Position numbers and translations under genes: made by a program. Below the pieces are notes generated by a model, which was not told where the DNA came from, made no database searches, and saw only the letters and a program-made list of their open reading frames with translations. This document shows, piece after piece, positions 24,298 to 33,121 of a DNA stretch of 47,282 nucleotides (within the stretch, counting starts at the first letter, position 1; each line of letters opens with the position of its first letter). Source of the stretch: Casp-Chloro-G3 sp002816715 (GTDB lineage: Bacteria; Chloroflexota; Dehalococcoidia; Lucifugimonadales; UBA3495); contig JAQBUV010000009.1 in assembly GCA_027623815.1 (NCBI GenBank), forward strand, positions 1-47,282, written 5' to 3'.

Positions 24298-25968
24298 CTA
24301 AGACTTGTAGATCAGCACACCGCGTTCCGGTTCGCGGCCTTTGCTGGTGGAGGCCAGACTGAACCGCTCGGCCAGCAAGTGCTGTAAACGGCGCACATAG
24401 GGCCGTTGGGGAGCCAACAATACGCTAAACTCGCCGCCCATCACTCGCTCGGCGGCCTCTTCGGCCTCCCGCATGGCCTGTTCCAGGGACTCCTTGTGGC
24501 GGGGGCCGTGTTCCTCGGGCATGGGCCGGTCCGGGCCCACGTCCAGCCCGCGCTCCCTGGCCAGCGTCCTCAGAAATTCGGCTATCTGGTCCACCGTGTT
24601 TTTACGCAGGACGTACACCGGCGTGCCGCTGGCCTCGGCCACCCGAACCAGTTGCGAGCCCCGGCGGTAGTGAGTTTTGGTGGTCAGCACCAGGGTTGCC
24701 AGGCGCAGTTCGTTGGCAGAGTTCAAGAATATACCGCATTCTGACTGGGCCGCCTCCAGCTTGTCGCGTCCCACTCCGAACAGAAAAATTCGTTCATCAA
24801 TGTGTTTTGCCTGACCATTGACCGGCGCCAGCCCACCTACACTCGCATTCGATTCTTCGGAATACCGGCGTGATTCTTGCGGATACTTGTTCCGGCTGGC
24901 TCTGGGGCTGGGACGGTCAGCCGACCAGGAGGCTGGCGTACCCTCACTGCGGCGGGGCGCTTCCTGGGTCTGTACTACCTCGCCATTCTCGCCTAAGGAC
25001 CGTACCACCGGAGCAATCTGGTAGCCTCTCAATGCCTGGTCAACGACTTGCGCCACGTCTTCGTGGACTGCCACTTGCTCCCAACTCTGGATTTCCACCA
25101 CTATGTCGAAGGTAGGTGGGGCCTTTCTTTCTAGAACGGTTTTCTGGGTGCCGCGATATTTGGCTTCCTGGTCTCCTAGCGTGACGGTCTGGACGCCGCC
25201 AATCAGGTCCGATAGCGTTGGGTTGAGAATCAGGTTGTCCAGCGTGTTGCCGTGGGCGGTGCCGATCAATTGCACTCCCCTTTCGGCGATGGTGCGGGCG
25301 GCGGCGGCTTCTTGCTCGGTGCCCATTTCATCAATGATGATTACCTGGGGCATGTGGTTCTCCACCGCTTCAATCATCACGGCGTGCTGTTTGCTGGGAG
25401 TGACCACCTGCATGCGCCGGGCGTGGCCGATGGCCGCATGAGGTACATCGCCATCCCCCGCGATTTCGTTAGAGGTATCAACAATGATTACCCGCTTCTT
25501 GGCCTCGTCCGCCAGCACCCGCGCCATCTCCCGCAACATGGTGGTTTTGCCGACGCCTGGACGGCCCAGCAGGAGGATGTTTTTGCCCGAGAAGGCCAGG
25601 TCTTCAATGATCTTGATGGTGCCGAAGACCGCGCGTCCTACCCGGCAGGTAATACCCACCACCTGCCCTTTGCGGTTGCGAATGGCGGATATACGGTGCA
25701 GGGTGCGCTCGATACCGGCCCGGTTATCGTCGCCAAAGTTTCCAATCCGCTGTACCACATACTCCAAATCGTCTCGGGTCACGTCCTGCTCGTCCAGCAC
25801 GATGTCTCCCTCAACGAACCGGGCCTCGGGCGGTCGGCCCAAGTCCAATACCACCTCTAAAAGCTCTCCCAAGTCCTCGCGATGCTGTAGGGCCTGGGTC
25901 ACCCGAGTGGGCAGAACCTCCAGTAGGAGGTCCAAATCCCCATGGACTAGTTGTTCCACTGCTACCAA
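24298..25968 (-). CDS. R3H-domain AAA-type ATPase, YCF45/SpoIIIAA-like (556 aa)
   Basis: Central ATPase with Walker A LLLGRPGVGKTTML and Walker B QVIIIDEMGTEQEA, related to the SpoIIIAA/YCF45 group. A linker rich in Ser and Arg (about residues 335-385) leads to a C-terminal part with R3H-type nucleic-acid-binding residues near the end (EEAAERVMGGEFSVLLAPQ, then RRLQHLLAERFSL). The protein probably binds single-stranded nucleic acid; its cellular task is not established. The TTG start at 25968 lies 1 base after the stop of the GNAT-like gene; a GTG three codons in is an alternative. It is often seen next to tmk in related genomes. Confidence 0.85.
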   Translation of the reverse strand: MVAVEQLVHGDLDLLLEVLPTRVTQALQHREDLGELLEVVLDLGRPPEARFVEGDIVLDEQDVTRDDLEYVVQRIGNFGDDNRAGIERTLHRISAIRNRKGQVVGITCRVGRAVFGTIKIIEDLAFSGKNILLLGRPGVGKTTMLREMARVLADEAKKRVIIVDTSNEIAGDGDVPHAAIGHARRMQVVTPSKQHAVMIEAVENHMPQVIIIDEMGTEQEAAAARTIAERGVQLIGTAHGNTLDNLILNPTLSDLIGGVQTVTLGDQEAKYRGTQKTVLERKAPPTFDIVVEIQSWEQVAVHEDVAQVVDQALRGYQIAPVVRSLGENGEVVQTQEAPRRSEGTPASWSADRPSPRASRNKYPQESRRYSEESNASVGGLAPVNGQAKHIDERIFLFGVGRDKLEAAQSECGIFLNSANELRLATLVLTTKTHYRRGSQLVRVAEASGTPVYVLRKNTVDQIAEFLRTLARERGLDVGPDRPMPEEHGPRHKESLEQAMREAEEAAERVMGGEFSVLLAPQRPYVRRLQHLLAERFSLASTSKGREPERGVLIYKS

Positions 25969-25969
25969 C

Positions 25970-26938
25970 TCATGCCTCCACCGGAGCCATGCCAGCGCAT
26001 CTGACTGGCGCGGCTACCGTATTAACTAGCATTGTATACCTGGCTGCTTCTCGCAGGCCTCGATAGTTTAGTTGATCACGCACCGGTTGTTGGTAATCGG
26101 GCACCAACCATCTTTGATAGCTTGGGTTAGATAAGGACAGCGTCATTAGCTGATTGAGCAGCTCCGGGTGATCCGGGTGGGCCATGATCTGACCTGCTAC
26201 GGTTCCCCGCCAATTGGACTGGGCCAACCAGCCCACAATCTTACCGTCCCGCTCGTCAATCCATTCTAGTCGTTTGCCGCTACGCAGTGACAGAGCTTCT
26301 TGCCACTGATCGCAGGTCAATCCCAGGGCCACCCGCACCGTGGCTGGGGTGCAAGCGCAGAACAGTTGGAACAAGCTGTACTCATCCTGCTGCTGGCGGA
26401 CTCTAATACTCTCTGCCAGGTGTTCCCGGTGGTCTGGGACGATTCCAGCCCATCCCTCCATTAAAGTCTCTTCAAAGTAAGGGAAAAACCCGGTCCGGCG
26501 AGCCAGCGTTATGACTGGAAGGCCCGAGGGCAATCTCAGAAAGATGCGTTCGGCGTTACGCAAGCCAGCTTCCTGCGTCAACTGCTCCAGAAGCTCCAAA
26601 CTGGCGGTTTCTTCTTCATAACTCAGGCCGTCGGAACTCCGGGGATTGTTGGAACTAAGGCTGTTGTTGGGCTGGCTGGCGGGTAGGTACAGGTGATCGA
26701 TCTCCCACACGCGGCCGGAGCAGGTGCGGGCCGATACCAGTCCCCCCAGCCGGATGCCGTTCCAGGTGGCCAGGGTGATGCGGTTATCCTGCTGAGTCAG
26801 GGCTTTTTTCCAGAGGTCAAGATTCTGGAGGGTAGCGTGTTTGGTCGGGCTGCTTCTAGGGCAGGCCAGGTTGGGGCTTTTCGGCGTGTTCAGCACCAGA
26901 CAGCGCAGGGCGTCGGTAACACGAAAGGTCTGCATCAT
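25970..26938 (-). CDS. GNAT-like acetyltransferase-fold protein (322 aa)
   Basis: Two tandem segments look like GNAT folds: the first at about residues 50-175 (WNGIRLGGLVSART, LELLEQLTQEAGLRNAERIFLRL, LARRTGFFPYFEETLM) and the second at about 200-310 (RDGKIVGWLAQSNWRG, YRGLREAARYTMLV). The acetyl-CoA loop (R/Q-x-x-G-x-G/A) is not clean, so enzyme activity is uncertain. It overlaps pdxT by 4 bases (ATGA) and the R3H ATPase starts directly after, so it is translationally embedded in the operon. Confidence 0.62.
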   Translation of the reverse strand: MMQTFRVTDALRCLVLNTPKSPNLACPRSSPTKHATLQNLDLWKKALTQQDNRITLATWNGIRLGGLVSARTCSGRVWEIDHLYLPASQPNNSLSSNNPRSSDGLSYEEETASLELLEQLTQEAGLRNAERIFLRLPSGLPVITLARRTGFFPYFEETLMEGWAGIVPDHREHLAESIRVRQQQDEYSLFQLFCACTPATVRVALGLTCDQWQEALSLRSGKRLEWIDERDGKIVGWLAQSNWRGTVAGQIMAHPDHPELLNQLMTLSLSNPSYQRWLVPDYQQPVRDQLNYRGLREAARYTMLVNTVAAPVRCAGMAPVEA

Positions 26939-27528
26939 TGGCCGGGCCCGTTGGCCTGATTAGCGGTCAAGTCAAGAAAATACTGGTGGAATCGGGTGTC
27001 GCGGGTCAATTCGGGATGGAAGGAGGTGGCCAGCAAATTGCCTTGCCGGACTGCTACCGGGCGGCCGTCGGGCAACTCGGCCAGCACCTTCACGCCTTCG
27101 CCGACCCGGATAATGACCGGCGCGCGGATGAAAATGGCGTGGAAGGGCGTGGTATTGAACTCGGCAATGTCCAAGTCTTGCTCAAAGCTGTCAATCTGAC
27201 GCCCAAAGGCGTTACGCTGAACCCCAATGTCCATCAGTTGCAGGGGAATAGGGTCCTCCTCGGTGATCTCGTGAGCCATCATTATCATTCCGGCGCAGGT
27301 GCCCCAGACTGTCTTGTGCCGTTGGGCCATCTGGGCCACCGGCTGACGAAGATGATACATGCTCATCAACCGGCTCAGGGTGGTGCTCTCACCTCCGGGG
27401 ATGATCAGGCCATCCAGTCCCTCCAATTGTTCCGGGAGTCTCACCTGGCGGCTGATTACGCCCAGCTTGCTGAGGAGAGCGATATGTTCAATGAAGTCCC
27501 CCTGTATCGCCAGAACGCCTATCTTCAA
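26935..27528 (-). CDS. pdxT: Pyridoxal 5'-phosphate synthase glutaminase subunit PdxT (197 aa)
   Basis: Class I glutamine amidotransferase that supplies ammonia to PdxS. Seen: IGVLAIQGDFIEH, PGGESTTLSRLM, nucleophile Cys in WGTCAGMIMMAHEI, and the His/Glu pair in SFHPELTRDTRFHQYF. Length is typical. Separated from pdxS by an NTF2-like gene on the same strand. Confidence 0.96.
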   Translation of the reverse strand: MKIGVLAIQGDFIEHIALLSKLGVISRQVRLPEQLEGLDGLIIPGGESTTLSRLMSMYHLRQPVAQMAQRHKTVWGTCAGMIMMAHEITEEDPIPLQLMDIGVQRNAFGRQIDSFEQDLDIAEFNTTPFHAIFIRAPVIIRVGEGVKVLAELPDGRPVAVRQGNLLATSFHPELTRDTRFHQYFLDLTANQANGPGQ

Positions 27529-27608
27529 TTTAGTTTGCTGCCTGGTATCAAGTTAAGCAGTCGCTGTCCCCTGGAACCTTTGCCGACAATCAGTTGGACG
27601 GACAATCT

Positions 27609-28013
27609 CTACGCCACCGCGCGGGGCATCTCAAAGGCAATTTCTTTGCTAATCTTGCCATCCCGCATCTCGAAGATATGCACCAGACGCATCTCCACCT
27701 TCTGCCCCACTGAGAAAGGCAGGTAGCCGTCCCGGATCAAGGTGAAGGATACAATGCTGTCATCGGTGACCCGGTCTTCTGTGGCAAAGCGGTCCAGGTT
27801 CTTGAACTCCACGTTTTCCACCGAGCCGAAGATGCCTCGGTAGTTAGCGGCGACCGCGTCTTTGCCCCGGAAAATCAGGTTGCGGGCGGGAGCCTCCCAG
27901 ACCACATCGTCGGTGTACAAGTCCAGCGACTGTTCGACCTCGTTGATTTCCTCGCTGTGGAAATGGGCCTCAACAGCCTCCAGGTTCCGGGTAATGGTGT
28001 CCTGAGCGGTCAT
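27609..28013 (-). CDS. NTF2-like / SnoaL-type protein (134 aa)
   Basis: Cone-shaped NTF2-like fold: an N-terminal helix (TITRNLEAVEAHFHSE), then LDLYTDDVVWEAPARNLIFRGKD, the typical start of SnoaL-like proteins, and a C-terminal strand pair ending in MRLVHIFEMRDGKISKEIAF. The ATG at 28013 has a GGAGGGG Shine-Dalgarno; a longer in-frame reading into pdxS is not supported. The family includes isomerases, cyclases and binding proteins. Its place between pdxS and pdxT hints at a link to vitamin B6 metabolism, but no substrate can be named. Confidence 0.85.
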   Translation of the reverse strand: MTAQDTITRNLEAVEAHFHSEEINEVEQSLDLYTDDVVWEAPARNLIFRGKDAVAANYRGIFGSVENVEFKNLDRFATEDRVTDDSIVSFTLIRDGYLPFSVGQKVEMRLVHIFEMRDGKISKEIAFEMPRAVA

Positions 28014-28065
28014 TTCCCCTCCGCGATAACCAAAGTCGGTGGGCCGTACCATAGCCACGCCAATG

Positions 28066-28956
28066 CTAGCTGCTGCGGGGAGCCAGCAGTTGATCCTGGG
28101 GGATGCTGCGGGTGCTGATGCCCACCATTGCCTCACCCAGGTTCTTGGACACTTCGGCGATAATCTCCGGGTTGTTGTAGTGAGTAACCGCCTGAACAAT
28201 GGCGTGGGCGCGCGTGGCCGGATTGCCGGACTTGAATATGCCGGAACCGACGAACACGCCGTCGGCGCCTAGCTGCATCATCAGAGCGGCGTCGGCGGGA
28301 GTGGCGATGCCACCGGCGGCAAAGTTGACCACCGGCATTCGGCCTAGTTCGCGGGTCTTGGTCAGCAATTCCAGGCTGACGGCCAGGTTGCGGGCCTCGA
28401 CTACCAGTTCGTCTTCCGGCATGGTCTGGAGCTTGCGAATGGCATCCTGCACCGCCCGCATGTGGCGCACTGCTTCAACGATGTCGCCAGTACCGGCCTC
28501 GCCCTTGGTGCGAATCATGGCCGCGCCTTCAGAGATGCGCCGCAGAGCTTCGCCCAAATCGCGACAGCCGCAAACAAAGGGGACTTTGAAATCGTGCTTC
28601 CAGACGTGGTGAGTCTCGTCGGCCGGGGTCAGCACTTCCGATTCGTCAACGTAATCTACGCCCAACGACTCCAGCACTTGGGCTTCGACAAAGTGTCCAA
28701 TGCGGCACTTGGCCATCACCGGAATACTGACTGAGTCGATAATCTGTAATATCATGGTCGGGTCGCTCATGCGAGCAACGCCACCATCGGCACGGATGTC
28801 AGCCGGGACTCTCTCCAATGCCATCACCGCCACCGCACCGGCCTCTTCGGCTATTTGGGCCTGCTCGGCGGTGACCACATCCATGATTACGCCCCCTTTG
28901 AGCATCTGGGCGTGGCCAGCCTTAACCGTGAAAGTGCCTGTTAATACGTCAACCAT
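28066..28956 (-). CDS. pdxS: Pyridoxal 5'-phosphate synthase lyase subunit PdxS (296 aa)
   Basis: Forms the barrel that condenses ribose 5-phosphate, glyceraldehyde 3-phosphate and ammonia into PLP. Signature residues: GGVIMDVVTAEQAQIAEEAG, Schiff-base Lys in VMAKCRIGHF, second Lys in RTKGEAGTGDIVEAVRH, and GVFVGSGIF near the C terminus. Shine-Dalgarno GGAGGAAGG precedes the ATG. First gene of an operon running to tmk. Confidence 0.97.
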   Translation of the reverse strand: MVDVLTGTFTVKAGHAQMLKGGVIMDVVTAEQAQIAEEAGAVAVMALERVPADIRADGGVARMSDPTMILQIIDSVSIPVMAKCRIGHFVEAQVLESLGVDYVDESEVLTPADETHHVWKHDFKVPFVCGCRDLGEALRRISEGAAMIRTKGEAGTGDIVEAVRHMRAVQDAIRKLQTMPEDELVVEARNLAVSLELLTKTRELGRMPVVNFAAGGIATPADAALMMQLGADGVFVGSGIFKSGNPATRAHAIVQAVTHYNNPEIIAEVSKNLGEAMVGISTRSIPQDQLLAPRSS

Positions 28957-28999
28957 TACTGCCTTCCTCCGTACGTAGGTGGGGCGTTTCGTTGACAGT

Positions 29000-29029
29000 A
29001 TTATACGATGCCCTTCGTTTGATTATCAA
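29000..29029 (-). promoter_or_regulatory. Promoter for the pdxS operon
   Basis: On the minus strand TTGATA (29029-29024), 18-base spacer, TATAAT (29005-29000). The -10 is a perfect consensus and the -35 has one mismatch. It lies 43 bases upstream of the pdxS start. Confidence 0.7.
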
Positions 29030-29126
29030 TTGGGTTGCTGGAAGCTATGGTTGAGTTGAATGGATGCTGGGACTAAAGGGAGGCGCTTTAGGAGGTGGTT
29101 AGGGTTTTGCAAACGCTAGGGGCTCC

Positions 29127-29155
29127 TTGACAGTCCTCTGTCGGTGGGCTTTAAT
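29127..29155 (+). promoter_or_regulatory. Promoter for the tRNA-Phe/tRNA-Gly unit
   Basis: TTGACA (29127-29132), 17-base spacer, TTTAAT (29150-29155): full -35 consensus and 5 of 6 at -10. The first tRNA begins 12 bases after the -10. Confidence 0.8.
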
Positions 29156-29167
29156 ATAAGTTGCCCG

Positions 29168-29243
29168 GCCGAGGTAGCTCAGGTGGTAGAGCACGGCACT
29201 GAAAATGCCGGTGTCGACAGTTCGAGTCTGTCCCTCGGCACCA
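29168..29243 (+). tRNA. tRNA-Phe (GAA)
   Basis: Acceptor stem GCCGAGG/CCTCGGC, D arm GCTCAGGTGGTAGAGC, anticodon loop CTGAAAA with anticodon GAA, T arm GACAGTTCGAGTCTGTC, discriminator A and encoded CCA. 76 bases. Confidence 0.97.
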
Positions 29244-29275
29244 CCCAATTTGCCGCGAAGGCAACGGGTCAGAGA

Positions 29276-29350
29276 GCGGAAGTGGCTCAGTGGTAGAGCA
29301 TCTCCTTGCCAAGGAGAGGGTCGCGAGTTCGAATCTCGTCTTCCGCTCCA
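29276..29350 (+). tRNA. tRNA-Gly (GCC)
   Basis: Acceptor stem GCGGAAG/CTTCCGC, D arm GCTCAGTGGTAGAGC, anticodon loop TTGCCAA with anticodon GCC, T arm CGAGTTCGAATCTCG, discriminator T and encoded CCA. It follows tRNA-Phe by 32 bases and is probably co-transcribed. Confidence 0.97.
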
Positions 29351-29386
29351 TTTCTATTCCCCCTTCTAGGCCGCTCGGTCCAAAGC

Positions 29387-29584
29387 ATGACCCGTCCACC
29401 AGGCCAGCCACCAGCCGGCCCGACTAATCGGACTGCCCGCCAAAGAATCTCCAATTGCTGGCTGCAGCGCGGATTGGACTTTGACGACCTGGACGCCGTG
29501 ATTGCTCTTGAGGATTTGGGTAATTCTGAGAGCCGCTATGTGCAACTCAGTATCCCCGGTAAATACCATATCGCAGTGCTCTGA
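29387..29584 (+). CDS. Possible small protein after the tRNAs (65 aa)
   Basis: Open frame from an ATG at 29387 without a good Shine-Dalgarno sequence. The N-terminal 25 residues are Pro/Arg-rich; the rest (RGLDFDDLDAVIALEDLG, then VQLSIPGKYHIAVL) looks like a folded alpha/beta peptide. No family recognised. It may be noncoding. Confidence 0.3.
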   Translation: MTRPPGQPPAGPTNRTARQRISNCWLQRGLDFDDLDAVIALEDLGNSESRYVQLSIPGKYHIAVL

Positions 29585-30111
29585 GTGCTTGCAGTAGGAA
29601 TTGCACTGGTGGGTCATTGATAGCCACCTCGCTGTCCTAAATTGTGGAATGGCCCCGGCAGGTGATGGAGGAGCCTAACCTACCAGGGCCACCAAGAATG
29701 AACACCTTCCCCTCTTCGTCCCCCGTGCCCCCTCTTTTGCGGCGTTCAATTGCAATATACAGCCGTATGTGGGCAGATAGGCAAAAAGTTGGGGTGGGTT
29801 TGGTGTGGTTATCCTTATGGGAGTCTTTTTCCCTGGTATTTACTCTGGATACCCAGTCGTAATGCGGTTGTCGCCCACCATATCGATGGGGACTAACGGG
29901 CGTTCCCTGAGACCTTGTAAGCTGCAACAATCCGGTTGATGACTGCCTGCGCAATCTTCACCTTGGAGCCAATCCCGAATTCTGACGTCTGCCGTCGGCA
30001 CGGAATCTTCACGTCACATCTTTGGATCATCACAATGTATTGACTAGTCGGCGTTTATACTTGTACGTGGATCGATTAAGCGTAATTCTGAGATTGCCTG
30101 GAGGTATTAGG
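29585..30111. other. Gene-poor stretch
   Basis: About 530 bases between the tRNA unit and the DUF302 gene. Short frames exist on both strands but none has a ribosome-binding site or a recognisable domain. No repeat or hairpin of note was seen. Confidence 0.5.
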
Positions 30112-30516
30112 ATGACCAACCAAAAAACTGAGTATTCATTTGAAGCAAAACTGAATCTACCCTATGAGCAGGCCTTGGAAAAAGTTACCGAGGCTCTCAA
30201 GGCAGAAGGCTTTGGGGTTCTCACCAAGATTGACGTTAAGGCCACCCTCAAGGAGAAGCTGGACACCGACTTCCGCAAATACACCATTCTGGGGGCCTGC
30301 AACCCTCCCTTGGCGCACCGCGCTCTCAGCGCCGATCTGGACGTGGGGCTGTTGCTGCCCTGCAATGTGATTGTCTACGAAGAAGGGAGCGGCAGCGTGG
30401 TGAAATTAATGGACCCCTTATCCATGTTGAGCGTCATCAGCCGACCCGAGGTTGAATCGGTGGCCGAGGAAGCCAACAAGCGTCTGGAGCGGGTGGCCAA
30501 GGCTTTGAACGGCTGA
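30112..30516 (+). CDS. DUF302 domain protein (134 aa)
   Basis: Matches the DUF302 pattern: an opening strand (YSFEAKLNLPYEQALEKVTEALKAEGFGVLTKIDV), then LGACNPPLAHRALSADLDVGLLLPCNVIVYE, where the CNP..A..AL motif and the LLPCNVVV-like segment are hallmarks. The conserved Cys and Asn may bind a ligand or metal, but the function is unknown. The ATG at 30112 has an upstream GGAGG. A zinc-ribbon gene follows 35 bases later, and both share one terminator. Confidence 0.9.
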   Translation: MTNQKTEYSFEAKLNLPYEQALEKVTEALKAEGFGVLTKIDVKATLKEKLDTDFRKYTILGACNPPLAHRALSADLDVGLLLPCNVIVYEEGSGSVVKLMDPLSMLSVISRPEVESVAEEANKRLERVAKALNG

Positions 30517-30551
30517 CTTAATATTTGGTTTAACTGAAGGAGATGAAAGGT

Positions 30552-30833
30552 ATGAGTCAAAGCCAATTACAAGGTACTTCCTGCCAAAGCTGTAGTATGC
30601 CAATGGCGCAAGCAATAGATGGAGATTTTGGCACCAACGCGGATGGCAGTAAAAACCCTGAATATTGTGCCTACTGCTATCAAAAGGGAGACTTTACCGA
30701 TCCGAGCATGACCTTGGAGGAAATGATCGAGACCGCGTCCAAAGGCTGGTCAGATCAGGATCCGGATGTCTCTTACGTGCAAGCATTGGTAGTGGTCAAA
30801 GAGACCGTACCTACATTAAAACGCTGGCGGTAA
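30552..30833 (+). CDS. Zinc-ribbon protein (93 aa)
   Basis: Two Cys pairs, CQSCSMPM near residue 12 and EYCAYCYQKGDF near 38, form a zinc ribbon of the 'putative zinc ribbon' family, which usually has exactly this C-x-x-C-x-M-P spacing and a following acidic helix (TLEEMIETASKGW). I prefer the ATG at 30552, 8 bases after GAAGGAG; one at 30543 is too close. Probably DNA- or protein-binding. Co-transcribed with the DUF302 gene. Confidence 0.85.
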   Translation: MSQSQLQGTSCQSCSMPMAQAIDGDFGTNADGSKNPEYCAYCYQKGDFTDPSMTLEEMIETASKGWSDQDPDVSYVQALVVVKETVPTLKRWR

Positions 30834-30880
30834 CTATAACCTGCCAATAATCGAAACGGTACATCAAGCTTCACTCCTGT

Positions 30881-30911
30881 AGCGGAGAGAGTAACACCTC
30901 TCCGCTTTTTC
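30881..30911 (+). terminator. Rho-independent terminator after the zinc-ribbon gene
   Basis: AGCGGAGAG (30881-30889), 8-base loop, CTCTCCGCT (30898-30906) followed by five T. Confidence 0.92.
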
Positions 30912-31076
30912 AATTCGGCAATCCTCGGTGCTGCCGTACTTGCAGACAGGCTTTTTCAATGTAGAATTAGGATCGTTGCGTTGATCAATGTAACTGCTCA
31001 CGTAACTGCTCATATGAAACGGCTCAGCATTGCGCCCAGGGTCAGATCGAAGGGCCACATCGTTCGGTAAGGCAAG

Positions 31077-31385
31077 ATGTTAGAACACATGGGAATCAGG
31101 TGGGGCTACGTATTTTTGCGGGCCGCATCTCATTTGGCGGAAGAGGATGTCAAATACCTAATGACCCAGGCGGTAGAAATGTACCTGCTTGGGGAGGACG
31201 AACGGAACGTCAAGGGTTCCAACTATGATGGAAAGCTGTACACCGAGGGCAAGTACGAGTTATTGGGCGACTTGGGGGGACAACGGTTCGACGCCGACAT
31301 GGATACAATCTATGGTCGTGATAAAGCCACCTTTCTGGTCAGCGAACAGACCAGGGGCGTGGGATCGACAATTTCCCGAAACTAG
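31077..31385 (+). CDS. Unknown small protein (102 aa)
   Basis: No family recognised. A helical N-terminal half (GYVFLRAASHLAEEDVKYLM, QAVEMYLLGEDE) is followed by a Gly/Asp-rich half (YDGKLYTEGKYELLGDLGG). A weak AAGG lies before the ATG; an ATG at 31092 is an alternative start. No operon partner: a terminator stands upstream and a repeat region downstream. Confidence 0.45.
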   Translation: MLEHMGIRWGYVFLRAASHLAEEDVKYLMTQAVEMYLLGEDERNVKGSNYDGKLYTEGKYELLGDLGGQRFDADMDTIYGRDKATFLVSEQTRGVGSTISRN

Positions 31386-31439
31386 AAACTTGGCGCATAG
31401 TGAGACCAGCACAGTGTTTGGGTAGTGGTAAAGTTTGCT

Positions 31440-31520
31440 TCTCATAATTTCGTCGGAAGCCGGAATCCCCAGAATCCAGGGAATGAGACTGGCCACCGCC
31501 TTCCGCCGGTGTAACGGGGA
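31440..31520. repeat. REP-like dispersed hairpin repeat, copy 2
   Basis: Contains GGAAGCCGGAATCCCCAGAA and, about 50 bases on, CCGCCTTCCGCCGGTGTAAC. It is a degraded version of the paired CCGGC/GCCGG design seen at 19531 and 38931. Confidence 0.45.
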
Positions 31521-31669
31521 TCCTCTACGGCGTAAAATGCAATTGTCCTGTTAACATCTGACCTACGGTTAATCTGGGAATCTAGTTGTGATAAAATTTG
31601 GCAATAGTTACGAATCAGCATTGCATCAAACTACAACAAGAAACAGTGAGTCAACCAGGAGGCATAAAC

Positions 31670-33046
31670 ATGGCGGTTTCGCAGGATATAGCGTTGATGG
31701 CCCATCTGATGCGCCGGGCCGGGTTCGGCGCCCGTCGCGAGGAATTGGAAAAGTACGTCGCCCAGGGTTATGAAGCCACCGTAGAGTGGCTGCTCAATCC
31801 TCAGGATGACGATGGTGTCGAAGAGGACATTGTAGACCGCTACTACATTGACATTGATGACCGGCGGAATTCAGACCCCACCAACGCCTGGTGGTTGTAC
31901 CGCATGATCAACACCACCAACCCCCTGGAAGAGAAGATGTCCCTCTTCTGGCACGGGCTGTTCGCCACCGCCTATGAAAAGCTCCAGAACGGTCGGGCAA
32001 TGGCATCCCAGATCGATCTGTTCCATCAGCACTGCCTGGGGAATTTCCGAACCATGTTGCTCAAGCTTTCCCGTGACCCTGCCATGATCATCTGGTTGGA
32101 CAACGACACCAACCATAAGGGCACACCCAATGAAAACTACGGTCGGGAATTGCTGGAGTTGTTTTCAATGGGCGTGGGTAACTACACCGAGGACGATGTC
32201 AAAGAGTGCGCCCGAGCCTTTAGCGGCTGGACCATCGCCAACTTCAACGCTCGCTATCCTTGGGGTCCGTACCCGATAGATTTCGAGTACCGTCCCGACG
32301 ACCATGACGACGATGAAAAGACTTTCCTGGGCGAGCAGGGCCGATTTAACGGCGAGGACATTATTGACATAATCGTCCGGCAGCCAGCCACCGGGAGATT
32401 CGTGGCCGAGAAACTGTACAACTTCTTTGTCTCCGATGACCCGGCTCCGGCGGATGCCATCGAGACCCTGTCCAGCGCTTACTTTGAGTCCAATTACGAC
32501 ATTCGCTCGGTGATGCGAGTGCTGCTCAACTCCCACTTCTTCAAGAACGCGGTTTACGCCAAGGTTAAAAGCCCCGCCGAGGTGGTGGCCAGCGTTTTAC
32601 GGCTGGTGGGCGACTTTCAGGAGCCGAAACCAGGCCTGTTGGAGACCACCTACGAGGCCAAGTATATGGGCCAGGAACTGCTCAACCCTCCCACGGTGGA
32701 AGGGTGGCACACCGGCCGGGAATGGATCGACAGCGGCTCGCTGGTGGGGCGGGTCAACTTCTCTGCCGATCAGGTCGGCGACCTCAGCCAGCCTGGAGTC
32801 CGCGATATAGTCGACCGACTGGGCGCTCAAAAAACTTCAATGACGCCGGAAGAACTGGTTGATGGCTGTCTGGACTTAATCGGGCCGCTGGTAGTCGAAG
32901 AGAAAACCCGTACCTCTCTGGTAGGGAAAGCTAGCACTGCGGGTGTGCTTTCCCTAGATACTGAGGTAGGTAAGCAAGAGTTCGCCCAGCGGGTGGCTGA
33001 AATGCTGCAACTAATCGTCGCCACTCGTGAGTTCCAGTTCGCCTAG
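31670..33046 (+). CDS. DUF1800 domain protein (458 aa)
   Basis: Family landmarks: AHLMRRAGFGARREELEKYV at the N terminus, WHGLFATAYEKLQ, NENYGRELLELFSMGVGNYTEDDVKECARAFSGWTI in the middle and PTVEGWHTGREWIDSGSL toward the end. The ATG at 31670 follows CCAGGAGG. DUF1800 proteins usually pair with a DUF1501 protein in export or cell-surface contexts; here the next gene is instead an NHL propeller. No signal peptide is visible. Function unknown. Confidence 0.92.
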   Translation: MAVSQDIALMAHLMRRAGFGARREELEKYVAQGYEATVEWLLNPQDDDGVEEDIVDRYYIDIDDRRNSDPTNAWWLYRMINTTNPLEEKMSLFWHGLFATAYEKLQNGRAMASQIDLFHQHCLGNFRTMLLKLSRDPAMIIWLDNDTNHKGTPNENYGRELLELFSMGVGNYTEDDVKECARAFSGWTIANFNARYPWGPYPIDFEYRPDDHDDDEKTFLGEQGRFNGEDIIDIIVRQPATGRFVAEKLYNFFVSDDPAPADAIETLSSAYFESNYDIRSVMRVLLNSHFFKNAVYAKVKSPAEVVASVLRLVGDFQEPKPGLLETTYEAKYMGQELLNPPTVEGWHTGREWIDSGSLVGRVNFSADQVGDLSQPGVRDIVDRLGAQKTSMTPEELVDGCLDLIGPLVVEEKTRTSLVGKASTAGVLSLDTEVGKQEFAQRVAEMLQLIVATREFQFA

Positions 33047-33121
33047 AGTAATCGACAAGTTACAAATCTCCCCTTGCCCCCCTTCAAAGAGGGGCAAGGG
33101 GACTCATTGGAGACAGTGACT

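Noticed and set aside
29151..29411. Open frame on the minus strand across both tRNA genes
   Set aside because: It is entirely an antisense reading of two well-formed tRNAs.
29644..29862. Possible 72-aa gene in the stretch after the tRNAs
   Set aside because: No ribosome-binding site, odd composition and no recognisable domain.
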